Source: JBEPVZ01 sp041690695
Lineage (GTDB): Bacteria > Patescibacteriota > Microgenomatia > Daviesbacterales > UBA10151
Direction of reading: 5' to 3'
Assembly (NCBI GenBank): GCA_041690695.1
Contig: JBEPVZ010000001.1
Location: forward strand, 31,484-95,483
Length of the DNA stretch: 64,000 nt
Shown here: one piece after another, positions 1 to 7,642 of the stretch
Numbering within the stretch: the first letter of the stretch is position 1
How the letters are laid out: the number at the start of each line of letters is the position of its first letter
Notes under the pieces: model-generated
Told to the model about the DNA's origin: nothing
The model's database searches: none
Seen by the model: the letters and a program-made list of their open reading frames with translations, nothing else
Translations under genes and position numbers: made by a program

Positions 1-491
1 GAGACATCACTGTTATTACAATCTAATAACTCAATGCTGATATTAACTGCTGAGTTAACCTGAGACGTTTTTGATCCAACATAGACTTGAGAATTATCTT
101 CTGTCGGAGTGCCGGCGCAAGCAGAACTATTGCTTGATGGGGCGGTCGATGGGAATGGAGTCGAGCTAGGTAGGGGAGTAATCGATGGCAAGGGTGAGAA
201 ACTTGGCAAAGGCATCGGGGTTGATAAATCAGCTGCTCCGCCAATATTATTTGAAGTCGTTGAAATACCCAAAACGCTATCGTCAGAGGGACTAGCACTT
301 TCGGTAGCTAAAAGAGCATCTGGATTAGCAGGCAGGGGCGAGTAATTAGAATCATCTGAAGTTGAATTGACAACTTGAGCGACTGCTTTCGAGAAAAAAG
401 AGCCTCGAACTCTTAGTGCGAAAAAGCCAAATCCAATTAAACAGATTAAAATAAGAATTAAAAGTTTGTGGGAGAGCAGCCGGGAAATCAT
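1..491 (-). CDS. Secreted or membrane-anchored protein, N-terminal part (runs off window start)
   Basis: Reading leftward from an ATG at 489-491 the frame stays open to the window edge, so about 163 codons are seen and the C-terminus is missing. Residues 1-10 are short and polar/basic (MISRLLSHK), followed by a hydrophobic stretch LLILILICLIGFGFFAL, a signal peptide or membrane anchor. Residues about 35-75 are Ser/Asp/Asn-rich. Residues about 80-120 form a Pro/Ser/Thr linker (PLPSFSPLPSITPLPSST), and after a single Cys an all-beta-looking segment begins. The make-up matches the other surface proteins of this window: anchor, PS/PT linker, then beta domains. The family is not identifiable from this fragment. 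Confidence 0.75.
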   Translation of the reverse strand, partial: MISRLLSHKLLILILICLIGFGFFALRVRGSFFSKAVAQVVNSTSDDSNYSPLPANPDALLATESASPSDDSVLGISTTSNNIGGAADLSTPMPLPSFSPLPSITPLPSSTPFPSTAPSSNSSACAGTPTEDNSQVYVGSKTSQVNSAVNISIELLDCNNSDV

Positions 492-528
492 CCCGTCAAT
501 TTTACATCTTTGGCGGAGTTTTTGTTAG

Positions 529-888
529 CTAGCGTTCCTCATTAAACGGTTTATAATCTTCAAATTCCCAACTACCATACCGGGATAAATATTCACTAAG
601 TTTATCCCAATCCATTCCTCTCTCGTCAGCCTGAGCACACAACTTTTCAATAATCAGTTTAAAATCAGATTCATTAAATTCTTCGACAACAATTAAATGT
701 CGCCCTAGAATATATTTTTTTGACTTTAACTCCCTCCCCAAAAAAGATGGTGAACAAAAATGGAACTGAAAAATTTCAGCCCCATCAGAATCATCCAGAC
801 CTAATTCGACCTCAACCCAAAAGCTAAAATTAAATTTATCTAGAGGAATTTCATCGCTTGGTAACCAACTTTTAATAACTACAGCCAT
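529..888 (-). CDS. Imm8-like immunity protein
   Basis: A 119-aa acidic soluble protein. The layout resembles the Imm8 immunity family of polymorphic toxin systems: a beta-rich start with FWVEVELGLDD and FQFHFCSPSFL, a central ILGRHLIVVEEF strand, and a C-terminal helix ending YGSWEFEDY. Members of that family neutralise secreted or contact-dependent toxins in the cytoplasm. No toxin gene is adjacent; the upstream neighbour is another small soluble protein in the same direction, 22 bases away. It would therefore be an orphan immunity gene if the assignment holds. It ends with TAG, with a TAA eight sense codons further on. The family call rests on remembered motif pattern, not on an alignment. 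Confidence 0.5.
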   Translation of the reverse strand: MAVVIKSWLPSDEIPLDKFNFSFWVEVELGLDDSDGAEIFQFHFCSPSFLGRELKSKKYILGRHLIVVEEFNESDFKLIIEKLCAQADERGMDWDKLSEYLSRYGSWEFEDYKPFNEER

Positions 889-910
889 ATTAAATTAATT
901 TTAGCAAATT

Positions 911-1231
911 TTAGGGTGAAGAGTCTTTGAGCAAAAAACAGACATAATCAGCCCCATCTGGTAAGTTATCTGTAGTTAAATGACGAGCAGCTAAAATAGT
1001 AGCAGGGGAAGTATTTATACCTGCGCTATTAATCTCACCAAAATCAGTCGAATTTATCTCTACTAAATTTGTACCTCGACGTTGCCAGAAATCCATTCCG
1101 ATAATAATAGCATCCATGTTCTGACAATCTTCGATAATTTTCAAGGCTGTTTGATGATCAAACAATAAATCTCCACCTTTGATTACAGCTTGGCTTTTAT
1201 ATTTTTGGTCAATTAGTTGGTTGATACCCAT
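911..1231 (-). CDS. Small soluble protein, possibly a second immunity protein
   Basis: A 106-aa protein with no signal peptide or membrane segment. It alternates predicted helices and strands, with recognisable stretches AIIIGMDFWQRRG, LVEINSTDFGEIN and ADYVCFLLKD near the C-terminus. The start is supported by TAGAAT (1238-1243 on the minus strand) placed exactly six bases before the ATG, the leaderless arrangement seen across the window. It lies 22 bases upstream of the Imm8-like gene and is probably co-transcribed with it. Size and context suggest another immunity-type protein (an Imm40-like fold is conceivable), but I do not recognise the family. Confidence 0.6.
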   Translation of the reverse strand: MGINQLIDQKYKSQAVIKGGDLLFDHQTALKIIEDCQNMDAIIIGMDFWQRRGTNLVEINSTDFGEINSAGINTSPATILAARHLTTDNLPDGADYVCFLLKDSSP

Positions 1232-1266
1232 AGCTAAATTCTAACATGACGCTAAAAGTTAATCTC

Positions 1267-1821
1267 TTAAAACTTAAACAGACCCTGGCGTAAAATTTCA
1301 GGCTGGCCATTGACAATTTTAATGACAGTTGAAGGCTCGGAAACTAGTTTACCGGCATCTTCATAAAAATCGACTTTGTCTCCAAAATAATTTCGAGCTT
1401 CCTCGATTGTGTTAGCGGATGGTTCGCCTTGAGGATTAGCACTAGTTGAGACCAGTGGGCCAGTTTGGCCGATCAAGTTTAATAAAAAGTCGTTGTTAGG
1501 CATCCTAAAAGCCAAAGTGTTACTACCCCGATGTAGAAAATCCCACTTATCTGAAACTGACAAAATAACACTCACTGGATTTGGCCAAATTTTAGTTAAT
1601 AAATCAACTAACTTCTGATTTAAATCAACTCCAAATTGTTTAAGATCGTGAACATTTGCAATCACCACAATTAACGGTTTATGATCATCCCGACCTTTCA
1701 GATCGTAAATTCTTTGAACTGCCATTTGGTCAGAGGCCAGGGCATGGAGACCATAGATAGTGTCCGTTGGTAAAACTGCGACACCTTGATTATTTAAAAT
1801 TTTAATTAATTGTGAATCCAC
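1267..1821 (-). CDS. tsaC: Threonylcarbamoyl-AMP synthase (TsaC/YrdC type)
   Basis: A 184-aa single-domain YrdC protein. It makes threonylcarbamoyl-AMP from threonine, bicarbonate and ATP, the first step of the t6A37 modification of ANN-decoding tRNAs in the cytoplasm. Visible family features are the N-terminal LPTDTIYGLHA (residues about 17-27), the binding motif KGRDDHKPL (about 42-50) and SANPQGEPSANT in the C-terminal half. It lacks the extra Sua5 C-terminal domain, so it is the short TsaC form. The start is GTG with a TAAAAT box eight bases upstream. Partner genes tsaB, tsaD and tsaE are not in the window. Confidence 0.93.
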   Translation of the reverse strand: MDSQLIKILNNQGVAVLPTDTIYGLHALASDQMAVQRIYDLKGRDDHKPLIVVIANVHDLKQFGVDLNQKLVDLLTKIWPNPVSVILSVSDKWDFLHRGSNTLAFRMPNNDFLLNLIGQTGPLVSTSANPQGEPSANTIEEARNYFGDKVDFYEDAGKLVSEPSTVIKIVNGQPEILRQGLFKF

Positions 1822-1840
1822 AAGGCCATATTTTAGCAGA

Positions 1841-3007
1841 TTATGCTTCTTTTTTAGTCAGATGATATAGCTTCCATAAAAAATATAAAGTTGGCAGATA
1901 AATAATTTGGACCCAGATTAGAGTTTGAGTTGGGCCGATCTTATCGGCAAACAAGCCAACGATATAGGCAAAAATTCCGAAAAATAAGCTGCCACCAAAT
2001 GAGTTTAAAGAAGACATCGTGGCCCGTTGGTTATCACTAAACTCTTTTTGAAGTAAAGAGCTTGAGGCGGTAGTGCTAGTACCATGAAAGAGGGAAGTGG
2101 TAGACATAATAAACGGAGACAGAATTGTTGGGAAGAGAAGGGCTATAAAATTAGCAATGCGGCTATAGATCTCCCCGAAAAATAAAACCTTAACGGCTTT
2201 AAAGCGATTAATAACTCGACCACTAATTCTAAAACCAATAAAAGCTAAAAGGTTAGAGCTGGTTTTAGCCAAACCCACCGCCCATATTGGCAGTAATAAA
2301 TTATAAAAAGCGGCTTGGAATTGATAACCAGTTTCGCCAACTCCAAAACTTAAAATACCAGTTAAATTTAATAATCGAAGTTTTGGGTTATGAATAAATA
2401 AAGTTATGGCCTCTTTTAAGTCGGCCATTATATTTCGGGAATGCTCCGTTACAACTTTGGCATCGATAATCTGTAAACTAATTCCAAAGCAGATCAGTTG
2501 AGGGATAACTGATAGCCACATTAAAATGGGGAATGACCAGCTGGCAATTAATGATCCAACTAAAGCTGAGACAGCCAAAGAAGCTTGGAACATGGCATCA
2601 AGCTTGCCCGAATAAAGATGATAATCATCAGCTAAGCTTTCCTCAGCTAACATATTATGTAAAAGAGCTTGATTATTACCACTATAAAAAGCTCGCGATA
2701 AGCCTTCAAAAATAGCCCCAATCGCTAAAAACCAGAAGCTTGTCCCGATAGCATAAAAGATAGCAAATAAAATTGCTGCTAGAGCCCCTATGACAATGGT
2801 TTTTTTACGGCCAATTCGATCGGCAAATAATCCGGCTGGAACATCAATGATGGCGGAGGTAATATAAGCAATTGAAAAAACAGCTGCACCTAGCGCGTAG
2901 GAATGGCTTACTCTAGAAAAATAAATAATGGCAATCGGGGCATAAAGTTTAAAGTCACTAAAAAAATTAAACCAAGTTAATAATTTGATATTTTTTTGAA
3001 GAGACAT
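1841..3007 (-). CDS. Major facilitator superfamily permease
   Basis: A 388-aa integral membrane protein with about twelve hydrophobic segments. The MFS signature ADRIGRKKT lies between TM2 and TM3 (about residues 62-70), and a weaker second-half counterpart (ADKIG) is near the C-terminus. It resembles the drug/sugar efflux type of MFS carriers, but the substrate cannot be read from sequence. TATACT (3014-3019 on the minus strand) sits six bases before the ATG, so the message is probably leaderless. The next gene downstream is tsaC, 19 bases away. Confidence 0.88.
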   Translation of the reverse strand: MSLQKNIKLLTWFNFFSDFKLYAPIAIIYFSRVSHSYALGAAVFSIAYITSAIIDVPAGLFADRIGRKKTIVIGALAAILFAIFYAIGTSFWFLAIGAIFEGLSRAFYSGNNQALLHNMLAEESLADDYHLYSGKLDAMFQASLAVSALVGSLIASWSFPILMWLSVIPQLICFGISLQIIDAKVVTEHSRNIMADLKEAITLFIHNPKLRLLNLTGILSFGVGETGYQFQAAFYNLLLPIWAVGLAKTSSNLLAFIGFRISGRVINRFKAVKVLFFGEIYSRIANFIALLFPTILSPFIMSTTSLFHGTSTTASSSLLQKEFSDNQRATMSSLNSFGGSLFFGIFAYIVGLFADKIGPTQTLIWVQIIYLPTLYFLWKLYHLTKKEA

Positions 3008-3025
3008 ACGAAGAGTATATAATAA

Positions 3026-3649
3026 TTAAACTTCTAATAATTTTTTTATAATGTAGTCCAAGGGACGTAATTTGATTCCTTCACCAAAATCGTATTTTCC
3101 CCACCGGCCAAGACTATGTGGACGTACCTCTCCGCCAATAGCAAAATCAGCCACTTGGTAAGGATTTAACACCGCCCAATCAGCTAAGTCATCCTTAATA
3201 AAATCCTCGTCAAGAAGTGGTTGATAGAGATTAGGAACGTTTTTCCAGCCGGTAAATAAAACTCGGTTAGGCTTTTTATTTATTTGTCCATAGGTTGGAT
3301 CAATTATGAATTCCTCATTGGCCTCCGTAAATCGAATAAATGTATGCGTAGCACCTAATATAGCTGGATGAAGAAATATAAGCTCGGGATCCTGAATATA
3401 TGGAAACTTTTGGGCTAGCACACTACCATAAGCTCCCGCCGCATCATCACAATACATTGAGCCGGTCATGACCCATCTGTCATTTATAAGCTCCCAACAA
3501 GCATCAAGTTGATCATAGTCTAATCCGTCATATTGGGTTTCCAGTCGCGAAGCTAAACGCAGTGCTGAATTTAGTGGACGATTAGTTTTAAGAACCCAGT
3601 CATTAATCTCCCTTAATTGAGGATTATCACCAATCTCTTTAGCTAGCAT
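3026..3649 (-). CDS. Uncharacterised protein with a possible Cys-His-Asp active site
   Basis: A 207-aa soluble protein without signal peptide. I do not recognise the family. Three blocks look like the triad of a transglutaminase or papain-like fold, in the usual order: GSMYCDDAAGAYG (Cys about residue 69), ATHTFIRF (His about residue 102), and FIIDPTYGQ (Asp about residue 117), where DPTYG is a typical triad-Asp context of arylamine N-acetyltransferase and transglutaminase-like proteins. The C-terminal third has no recognisable motif. TATACT lies exactly six bases before the ATG (3656-3661). It sits 18 bases upstream of the MFS permease, in the same direction, but that gene has its own -10 box. 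Confidence 0.7.
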   Translation of the reverse strand: MLAKEIGDNPQLREINDWVLKTNRPLNSALRLASRLETQYDGLDYDQLDACWELINDRWVMTGSMYCDDAAGAYGSVLAQKFPYIQDPELIFLHPAILGATHTFIRFTEANEEFIIDPTYGQINKKPNRVLFTGWKNVPNLYQPLLDEDFIKDDLADWAVLNPYQVADFAIGGEVRPHSLGRWGKYDFGEGIKLRPLDYIIKKLLEV

Positions 3650-3700
3650 TTGGGGAGTATATCAAACAGACTAATATCATGCCTAAGAAAGTAGAGACTC

Positions 3701-4807
3701 TTATTGATAAATAAGTGAATGGACAATTGCCACCGCATTTTTTAAATCTTTAAGCGATAATGTTTCCTGAACGGAATGAGCATTTTTACCACCTCTTGAA
3801 ACGGATAAAACTGAATAGCCTTGACCACTAAAGTTATTAGCATCACTTGTCGAAAAGGATGATTTAAATTCAGCTTTTAAGCCATTTTGTTGACAGGCTT
3901 GAGTGACAGCTTCAATTATTGGGCCTGATGTTTGACCATTAAAAGCTGGCACCAAACTTGATTTATCTAGTATAAAATCAATCTTAATTTGATGTTTCTT
4001 AGCTACTGCATCGCATTTTTGTTGAACTAACCCAGCAATTTTATTCATAGTCGATTGGTCATAGGCCCGAATTTCGCCTTTCAAATTAACCAGCTCACAA
4101 ACTACATTAGTGCTTTTCCCCCCGTTAATCTGGCCGATATTAAACGTCCAACCTTCTTTTAAATCTCGACCTAACGGCAAACTGGTAATCAACTCTGATG
4201 CAATTAAAATAGAATTTTTACCAGCTTCATAATCTTTAGCGGCATGGGCGGACAATCCTAAAACATTTATTTCAAAATTGATATAACCCAGAGATTTATA
4301 AATGAAGATGCCTGGCGTATCACTACTATCGACATTAAAAACAAATTTAACATCTTTATCAAACTTAAATAAGCTTGAACCCATCACTCCGGCCTCTTCT
4401 CGAGTTGGAAAGAAAAATAAAATATTGTGATTTAGTTTATTTTTGTCTAAATTTTGGGCAGCCATAATTAATGAACTAACTCCTGATTTATTATCTGCTC
4501 CTAAAATAGCCTGGCCATTACTTTTAAAAGTTTCCTGCTCAAACTGAGGGATAATCAAATCATCGACTGATTGAACAGTATCAAGATGAGCACTAAAAAC
4601 TAAAGTTTGGAATTTAGAATCAACTTCTAAATAGGCATAAACATTCCCAGAATTACTGTCATTTTGAGAGCCTGATTGGTCAATCCATGTTTTCCAATTA
4701 AGCTTAATCATTTGATCGCAGACCCATTTAGCCATCTCAGCTTCTTGTCCACTGGGAGAGCTAATGCTCACAGCTTCTATAAATAATTTAATTAGCTTAT
4801 TGTCCAT
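3701..4807 (-). CDS. M20-family metallopeptidase, PepT-like (tripeptide aminopeptidase)
   Basis: A 368-aa cytoplasmic dinuclear zinc peptidase. Family landmarks are: FSAHLDTV with first metal His and catalytic Asp (about residues 90-97), ILGADNKSG with the bridging Asp (about 121-129), FPTREEAGVMG with the catalytic Glu pair (about 152-162), VDSSD for the fourth ligand, LSAHAAKDYEAGKNS in the lid domain, and RGGKNAHSVQETLS with the C-terminal His. The order and spacing fit PepT-like enzymes that remove N-terminal residues from tripeptides. The lid/dimerisation domain is present, so it is full length. It is well upstream of the next gene on its strand and probably monocistronic. Confidence 0.88.
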   Translation of the reverse strand: MDNKLIKLFIEAVSISSPSGQEAEMAKWVCDQMIKLNWKTWIDQSGSQNDSNSGNVYAYLEVDSKFQTLVFSAHLDTVQSVDDLIIPQFEQETFKSNGQAILGADNKSGVSSLIMAAQNLDKNKLNHNILFFFPTREEAGVMGSSLFKFDKDVKFVFNVDSSDTPGIFIYKSLGYINFEINVLGLSAHAAKDYEAGKNSILIASELITSLPLGRDLKEGWTFNIGQINGGKSTNVVCELVNLKGEIRAYDQSTMNKIAGLVQQKCDAVAKKHQIKIDFILDKSSLVPAFNGQTSGPIIEAVTQACQQNGLKAEFKSSFSTSDANNFSGQGYSVLSVSRGGKNAHSVQETLSLKDLKNAVAIVHSLIYQ

Positions 4808-4909
4808 AATCGTGCCTCAAGCCAAATCCATGATTGAACTATTATATACAAATTCCGCTTTGTACTTTCAATTACATGCGTGCTTTGGTAAAATTTCAAT
4901 GCGTAATAT

Positions 4910-4980
4910 TGCGGGATCGTCTAATGGCAGGACGACAGCCTTTGGAGCTGTCTATCATGGTTCGAATCCATGTCCCGCAG
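4910..4980 (+). tRNA. tRNA-Gln (anticodon TTG)
   Basis: The gene folds as a complete cloverleaf. The acceptor is TGCGGGA/TCCCGCA with U1-A72 and discriminator G, the usual glutamine identity set. The anticodon stem is ACAGC/GCTGT with loop CTTTGGA, giving TTG, and the T arm is CATGG-TTCGAAT-CCATG. CCA is not encoded. It lies between the PepT-like gene and the accessory aspartate island, a common position for integration, though I found no duplicated tRNA end at the far side of the island. Confidence 0.95.
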
Positions 4981-5318
4981 CTTTCAAAACAAATAACGGT
5001 AAAGTGTCAGGTACATTGCCGCTGGGAACCTCCAAGAATTTCAACCTTACGTGTTATCCCATCACATTTCCCGAGTTTTTCCACCCGATTAGCAATAACG
5101 CTTTCTCCAGATAGTTTTCTTTCTTCAACAACATCTTTAATATTTTTTGATGAAGTAGCTTGTAAAATTCATCATGTAGCTTGACAGGCCTTCTCGAACA
5201 ACAGGCCAGATATCATTTTTCATACGAAGTTTGTTTTTGTGTGTTGCTATATACAGCCTCCGAAAATGAGAGGTGCTTCAATCGTAATTTGGAAAGGTTT
5301 TTAATTTTCTTAAATAAA
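4981..5318. other. Gap between tRNA-Gln and asd; possible decayed coding remnant
   Basis: No intact gene is seen. On the minus strand, from about 5290 to 5137, a frame without a clear start reads as protein-like sequence (it includes HKNKLRMKNDIWPVVREGL) and ends at TAA. Two overlapping frames from about 5190 to 5010 also read partly as charged protein, which is the look of a frameshifted, decaying gene. I do not recognise the family. No terminator or promoter is convincing here. Confidence 0.3.
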
Positions 5319-6395
5319 TTATCTAATATATCCTTTCGCTTTTAATAATTCTGCAATGAGAATTGCTCCCCCTGCAGCTCCGCGTATTGTATTATCTGAT
5401 AGAGTAACAAACTTCCAGTCAAAGTGTTTATCTTTTTGTAATCTACCCATAGTAATTCCCATACCAAGTTCTGTATCCCGATCAAGTCTTGTCTGAGGAC
5501 GATCCTCTTCTTCAAAATAATGAATAAATTCATTTGGTGAAGAAGGCAAATTCAACTCACTAATTGGATTGTTAAAGTGTTTTATTGCATTCAATATCTG
5601 TTCTTTTGTGGGATTTTTGATAAAAGATAAAGAAACACAAGCCATATGACCATTAGAAACAGAAACGCGTATGCAAGTTGCTGAAATTTCAGGTTTTTGG
5701 GCAATTTTTAATCGATCATTAATAAGCTCAGCCCAAATTTTCATTGGTTCTTTTTCTGATTTTTCTTCCTCTCCTCTGATAAAGGGAATAACGTTATCTA
5801 TCATTTCTGGCCAATTCTCGAATGTTTTCCCGGCACCTGAAATTGCCTGCAAACTCGTTACATGTACTTTTATAGGTTGAAACTCTTTCAATGCGGTAAT
5901 AATTGAAACGTATGATTGGATTGAACAATTAGGTTTTACGACAATAAAACCTTTCTTCCATCCGTGCTTTTTCCGTTGAGTATCGATAAGTTTTATATGC
6001 CCAGGATTAATTTCTGGTATAAGCATTGGAACATCTTCCGACCACCGATTCGCCGAGTTAGTTGAAATAACAGGGATGTCACTTGATGCATATGCTTTCT
6101 CAATATACATTATCGCTTCCTTTTCCATATTCAGGGCACAAAAAACAAAGTCAACCAGTTTTATAATTTTTTCTTTATCATCAACTGCAAAAACATTGAG
6201 TTTCCCTATATTCTTAGGAATCTTTGAATCCATTTTCCATCGTCCTTTTACAGCATCTTTATATGTTTTTCCAGAAGATTGAGGAGAAGCTGCAACAACC
6301 ACTAATTCAAACCAAGGGTGTTCGTTCAAGAGTGTAATGAGTCTTTGTCCAACCATACCTGTTGCACCAAGAATTCCAACTCGCAGTTTTTTCAT
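5319..6395 (-). CDS. asd: Aspartate-semialdehyde dehydrogenase, archaeal/fungal type
   Basis: A 358-aa enzyme that reduces aspartyl phosphate to aspartate semialdehyde with NADPH. The N-terminal Rossmann motif is GILGATGMVGQR (residues 8-19). The catalytic Cys is in KPNCSIQSY, and the QAISGAGKTFE region binds substrate. The second-domain CIRVSVSNGHMACVSL carries the usual Arg and His. The sequence belongs to the shorter archaeal/yeast-like branch rather than the E. coli branch. Its start lies 3 bases after the lysC stop, so the two are translated from one message. Amino-acid biosynthesis genes are uncommon in very reduced genomes, and codons here are more A-rich than in the flanking housekeeping genes, both suggesting acquisition. 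Confidence 0.93.
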   Translation of the reverse strand: MKKLRVGILGATGMVGQRLITLLNEHPWFELVVVAASPQSSGKTYKDAVKGRWKMDSKIPKNIGKLNVFAVDDKEKIIKLVDFVFCALNMEKEAIMYIEKAYASSDIPVISTNSANRWSEDVPMLIPEINPGHIKLIDTQRKKHGWKKGFIVVKPNCSIQSYVSIITALKEFQPIKVHVTSLQAISGAGKTFENWPEMIDNVIPFIRGEEEKSEKEPMKIWAELINDRLKIAQKPEISATCIRVSVSNGHMACVSLSFIKNPTKEQILNAIKHFNNPISELNLPSSPNEFIHYFEEEDRPQTRLDRDTELGMGITMGRLQKDKHFDWKFVTLSDNTIRGAAGGAILIAELLKAKGYIR

Positions 6396-6398
6396 AAG

Positions 6399-7532
6399 TT
6401 ATAAAATAAGCTTTTTATGTAATGCTTTAACTATACTTTCGGAATCTTCTGAATCGAGTAAAAAACACAATCTGTAGTAATCATGTTCCTGTATTTTAAT
6501 AATGTTTTTATATTCTTCAATGAATTTAGTAAACTGTTCTATAGCTAAAACAGAATTCAAATCTTCTCCTACTAATGAGATTTTACTCATATCGCTAGAT
6601 ATCTTTTTGAATGTAATACCCCAGAAATTATTGTTATAAGATTTTAATCTCTTTTTTTCAACGATGAGAGTTCCTTTATGCGAAGGATTAAATGTGTTTA
6701 ATACTCTTATTGGAATGCCTTTTTTAATAGCAGGTTTCATTGTTTTTGGGTGAAGTACATTTGCTCCCGAAGTAGCAAAAGCTTCAGCCACCTTGTAGGG
6801 AATTTTTTTAAGTGTTCTTGCTTCCTTAAACATTCTTGGGTCTGCAGTTAATACACCATCTACATCTGTCCATACTTGGATTTCAAGCGCTTGTACACAA
6901 CTTCCAATAATTGATGCTGAATAATCTGACCCTCCTCTACCAAGTGTCGTAACTTTACCTTCCCGAGTTGCACCAATAAAACCAGTGATTACAGGAACGA
7001 TACCCTTCCTAATAATAGGTAATAATGTAGCAGCTATTTTTTTTACCGTTAGTGACGAGATATATTCTGCATTGCCAAATTTGTCGTTAGTGACAATTAT
7101 GTCAGAAGCTATCACTTGTTTTGCAGGGATTTTCCTACTTTTAAGTGCCTCTGTAATAATATATGAGGACATGATTTCACCATATGAAGCTATTCTATCT
7201 TGAAATTCCGACGTAGATCCCGTAGGGATTTTTAATGCAATAGAAATTTCTTTTAGTATTTTTGTAATATAAGAAATATGCTTATTTTGATCGTTTTCGT
7301 TGGACCACAACTGGTTGATCAAGACAATATGAAAATTTTTAATCTTTTGTAAAATTGAGATCTGGAGTAAAGTTGTTGAAGATATTAATGATATTAGTGA
7401 ATCAGTCACATTTTTGATAGCAGAAACTACAACAATAGGACTGTTCTGTTTCTCTTTTATAATAATATTACCAATTGTTTGTATTGACTCTGTTGTGCTT
7501 ACAGATGTACCACCAAATTTTAGGATGATCAT
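6399..7532 (-). CDS. lysC: Aspartokinase
   Basis: Phosphorylates aspartate to aspartyl-4-phosphate. The amino acid kinase domain starts at MIILKFGGTSV, with the KFGGTS phosphate-binding motif. It continues through FQDRIASYGEIMSS, the GGSDYSAS active-site block and VWTDVDGVLTADPR. An ACT-like regulatory portion of about 75 residues follows (ISSDMSKISLVGEDL onward), shorter than the tandem ACT pair of feedback-regulated enzymes. I take the ATG at 7530-7532 because the family begins directly with the first strand; a longer in-frame start at 7568 would add twelve hydrophobic residues. It is the first gene of lysC-asd and is divergent from the ATP-grasp gene, with 110 bases between starts. Confidence 0.93.
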   Translation of the reverse strand: MIILKFGGTSVSTTESIQTIGNIIIKEKQNSPIVVVSAIKNVTDSLISLISSTTLLQISILQKIKNFHIVLINQLWSNENDQNKHISYITKILKEISIALKIPTGSTSEFQDRIASYGEIMSSYIITEALKSRKIPAKQVIASDIIVTNDKFGNAEYISSLTVKKIAATLLPIIRKGIVPVITGFIGATREGKVTTLGRGGSDYSASIIGSCVQALEIQVWTDVDGVLTADPRMFKEARTLKKIPYKVAEAFATSGANVLHPKTMKPAIKKGIPIRVLNTFNPSHKGTLIVEKKRLKSYNNNFWGITFKKISSDMSKISLVGEDLNSVLAIEQFTKFIEEYKNIIKIQEHDYYRLCFLLDSEDSESIVKALHKKLIL

Positions 7533-7630
7533 AAAGATATAAATTAAATAATCCTTGAAACTTATCACAAGTATGATTCAAATACAACATTCTAACAGTC
7601 CAAGATATTGACTTATAGTCTTCTTAATGC

Positions 7631-7636
7631 TAGTAT
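7631..7636 (+). promoter_or_regulatory. -10 box deciding the start of the ATP-grasp gene
   Basis: TAGTAT lies exactly six bases before the GTG at 7643, the same spacing as many other genes here. It supports a leaderless transcript beginning at that GTG. Confidence 0.45.
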
Positions 7637-7642
7637 CGCCGC

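Noticed and set aside
109..345. Rightward open frame of 78 codons over the first gene
   Set aside because: It is antisense to the PS/PT linker of the partial surface protein; Gly/Val-rich translation is the usual shadow of Pro/Thr repeats.
4764..5184. Two overlapping rightward frames of 116 codons around the tRNA-Gln
   Set aside because: Both run straight through the tRNA gene and over an unrelated gap, with no protein-like character.
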